Shown here piece by piece: positions 6,601 through 8,303 of a stretch of DNA of 8,303 bases (positions are counted from its first letter, which is position 1; every line of letters starts with the position of its first letter). The translations under genes and the position numbers were made by a program. The notes beneath the pieces were generated by a model that ran no database searches, was not told the DNA's origin, and saw only the letters and a program-made list of their open reading frames with translations. The stretch is from Gammaproteobacteria bacterium (GTDB taxonomy: Bacteria; Pseudomonadota; Gammaproteobacteria; UWMA-0217): positions 1-8,303 of the forward strand of contig JALVPS010000489.1 of the NCBI GenBank assembly GCA_027031685.1, given 5' to 3'.

Positions 6601-6814
6601 TCCAGGCGTAGATCTCCACGGTGTCGGGGGCGCAGCGCGTGCAGCCGCCGGCGCAGGCGGTGCCCGCCGGTAGCTTGCGGATCAGGCCCTTGGCCTCCAG
6701 GGTGCGCAGCATGTCGCGCAGGGTGGCCTCGTCCACGCCGAAGTGCAGGCGCAGCTCCAGCAGCGGCACCTGCCCCTGTTCGCGGATGAAATCACGCAGT
6801 TCGCGCAGGATCAT
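6593..6814 (-). CDS. feoC: FeoC-like winged-helix protein with a CX3CX2C cysteine motif
   Basis: This small 73-residue cytoplasmic protein follows feoB by 3 bases. Residues about 1-48 fit a winged helix (MILRELRDFIREQGQVPLLEL, then HFGVDEATLRDMLRTLEAKGLI). The tail carries Cys54, Cys58 and Cys61 (CAGGCTRC) and ends EIYAWNG. FeoC proteins of enterobacteria have four cysteines that bind an oxygen-sensitive Fe-S cluster, and in Klebsiella/Salmonella FeoC protects FeoB from FtsH proteolysis. Here only three cysteines are present and the fourth is absent, so any cluster would need another ligand. DNA binding has been proposed for the family but is unproven. The start is set by the ATG right after the feoB stop; the 3' end overlaps hmuU by 8 bases. 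Assignment rests on size, fold pattern, cysteines and its place after feoB. Confidence 0.88.
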   Translation of the reverse strand: MILRELRDFIREQGQVPLLELRLHFGVDEATLRDMLRTLEAKGLIRKLPAGTACAGGCTRCAPDTVEIYAWNG

Positions 6815-6817
6815 GGT

Positions 6818-8303
6818 TCAGTGACAGCAGCTGCGGCCGTGAGTGGTCTCGGCGCCGTCCACCAGCACCGGACGGCCGCCCACCAGGTCGATGCCGTGCG
6901 CCTCCAGCCGGCGCGCCAGCAGGCGCAGGCCGATCACCAGCGCGGCCATGACCGCGGCGATGCCGCCCACCCAGGCCAGGGAGACGGCCGGGTGGCGGCC
7001 CCAGGTGGCCAGCTGGTAGAAGGCGGTGGAGGTCATGTAGGCCAGGCCGATGCTCCACACCACGGCAAAGCTCATCCAGCGCCAGCCCACCTCCTTGCGG
7101 ATGGCCGCCGTGGCCGCCACGCAGGGCACGTACAGTAGCACGAACAGCAGGTAGGCGAAGGCGCCGATCTGGCCGTCGAAGCGGCGCGCCATGGCGCCGA
7201 AGGTGGACACGTCCACGCCGTGCTCGGCGGCGGCCTCCTCCACCTGCGCCACCGGGTGCAGGGCGCCCAGACCGAGCGGGTCGCCCAGGCTGGCTAGGGC
7301 GTCGCGCAGGTTGGCGGGGATGGTGGCGAAGGCGTCGCGCACGGCCGGCCACAGGGCGAAGGGCGCCTCGGCCCGCGCCCGCAGGGTGGCCTCGTCCACG
7401 TCCACCTGCGAGTAGATGGCGTCCAGGGTGCCCACCACCACCTCCTTGGCCAGCACCCCGGTGAGCAGGCCCACGGTGGCCGGCCAGTTGTCGTCGCGGA
7501 TGCCCAGCGGGTGCAGGGCGGGGGTGAGCTCGCGGCCGATCTCGCTCAGCACCGAGCGGCTGCTGTTTTCGTGGCCGAAGCTGCCGTCGGTGCCCAGCGA
7601 GTTGAGCACGTTGACGACGATGACCATGGCCACGATGTACTTGCCGGCGTCGGTGACGAAGCCCTTCAGACGCGCCCAGGTGTGGATGAGCACGGAGCGC
7701 AGCTGGGGCAGCTGGTAGGTGGGCAGCTCCATGAGGAACGGCTCCGGGCGGCCCTTGAGCAGCGAGCCGCGCATGATGAGCGCGGTGAGCATGGCCGCGC
7801 CGATGCCGATGAGGTACAGCAGGAAGACCATGTTCTGCCCGTTGCGGGGGAAGAAGGCGGCGGCGAACAGGGCGTACACCGACAGCCGCGCGCCGCAGGA
7901 CATGAAGGGCGCCATGAGCACGGTGAGGATGCGCTCGCGCGGGTTCTCCAGCGTGCGCGTGGCCATGATGGCCGGCACGTTGCAGCCGAAGCCGACGATG
8001 AGCGGCACGAAGGCCTTGCCGGGCAGCCCCAGGCGGCGCATGAGGCGGTCCATGACGAAGGCGGCGCGGGCCATGTAGCCGCTGTCCTCCAGGAAGGACA
8101 GGAACAGGTACAGGAAGCCGATGATGGGCACAAAGGTGGCCACCACCTGCACGCCGCCGCCGATGCCGTCGGCCAGCAGCACGCGCAGCCAGTCGGGCAC
8201 GCCCAGGCCCGCCAGCAGGTGGCCCAGCCCGTCCACGAACAGCGCCCCGGCCAGCTGGTCGAAGAAGTCCACGAAGGCCCCGCCGATGTTGATGGTGAAG
8301 GTG
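6818..8303 (-). CDS. feoB: Ferrous iron transporter FeoB, C-terminal membrane part (5' end outside window)
   Basis: This is the transmembrane portion of FeoB, the GTP-dependent Fe(II) importer of the inner membrane. The 494 residues in the window start (TFTINIGGAFVDFF) near the beginning of the helical core; the N-terminal G-protein and GDI domains, roughly the first 260 residues in E. coli, lie beyond the right edge. The GTG at 8272 is internal. Clear Gate and core motifs are SFLEDSGYMARAAFVMDRLM, LIVGFGCNVPAIMATRTL, MAPFMSCGARLSVY, GLLTGVLAKEVVVGTLDAIY and LLYVPCVAATAAIRKE. The cysteines of GFGCNVP, MSCGAR and YVPC, which have been implicated in iron passage in FeoB, are all kept. The C-terminus is GRSCCH, comparable to the Cys/His-containing tail of E. 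coli FeoB. It is the first visible gene of the minus-strand operon. Confidence 0.97.
   Translation of the reverse strand, partial: TFTINIGGAFVDFFDQLAGALFVDGLGHLLAGLGVPDWLRVLLADGIGGGVQVVATFVPIIGFLYLFLSFLEDSGYMARAAFVMDRLMRRLGLPGKAFVPLIVGFGCNVPAIMATRTLENPRERILTVLMAPFMSCGARLSVYALFAAAFFPRNGQNMVFLLYLIGIGAAMLTALIMRGSLLKGRPEPFLMELPTYQLPQLRSVLIHTWARLKGFVTDAGKYIVAMVIVVNVLNSLGTDGSFGHENSSRSVLSEIGRELTPALHPLGIRDDNWPATVGLLTGVLAKEVVVGTLDAIYSQVDVDEATLRARAEAPFALWPAVRDAFATIPANLRDALASLGDPLGLGALHPVAQVEEAAAEHGVDVSTFGAMARRFDGQIGAFAYLLFVLLYVPCVAATAAIRKEVGWRWMSFAVVWSIGLAYMTSTAFYQLATWGRHPAVSLAWVGGIAAVMAALVIGLRLLARRLEAHGIDLVGGRPVLVDGAETTHGRSCCH

Noticed and set aside
5758..6789. Long plus-strand frame opposite hmuU and feoC
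   Set aside because: Gln/Gly/His-rich antisense shadow; hmuU and feoC on the minus strand have full family motifs.
8270..8272. GTG as the start of FeoB
   Set aside because: The sequence upstream of it (TFTINIGGAF) is conserved FeoB sequence and in frame to the window edge; the G domain must lie beyond it.

Overview
The window is a very GC-rich piece of bacterial chromosome (third codon positions are almost all G or C) that is coding from end to end. The longest gap between genes is 9 bases. The gene families point to a Gram-negative proteobacterium, most likely a high-GC gammaproteobacterium. The carbonic anhydrase keeps the residue numbering of E. coli Can, FeoB resembles the E. coli protein and ends in a similar Cys/His tail, and a FeoC is present. 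The genus cannot be named from this sequence.

There are two converging gene clusters. On the plus strand (1-4131) lies a MacAB-like efflux system: the 3' part of a periplasmic adaptor (HlyD/RND-adaptor type), a MacB/LolD-type ATPase, and two paralogous MacB/FtsX-type permeases encoded as separate genes. Junctions are a 1-base overlap, a 14-base overlap and a 4-base gap, which indicates one translationally coupled operon. No outer-membrane partner is in the window.

On the minus strand (8303 down to 4141) lies an iron-acquisition cluster in the order feoB (5' end outside the window), feoC, hmuU, hmuV, can. It combines a ferrous-iron permease, a small winged-helix Fe-S-type protein, a heme-type ABC importer (permease and ATPase) and a type II beta-carbonic anhydrase. 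Junctions are a 3-base gap, an 8-base overlap, a 4-base GTGA overlap and a 7-base gap. No heme-binding protein (HmuT), heme chaperone (HmuS) or feoA is visible, although feoA could lie beyond the right edge.

The two clusters meet tail to tail. The two stop codons are separated by 9 bases and sit inside a strong two-step inverted repeat (4116-4153) that could form a shared hairpin at the 3' ends of both messages. No promoter was found: both operons must start outside the window. I see no RNA genes, CRISPR arrays, insertion sequences or phage genes. The families are all known. The points of interest are the gene combination, the terminal hairpin written into both coding ends, and several residue-level oddities (three-cysteine FeoC, altered HmuV D-loop, paired cysteines in the adaptor hairpin).
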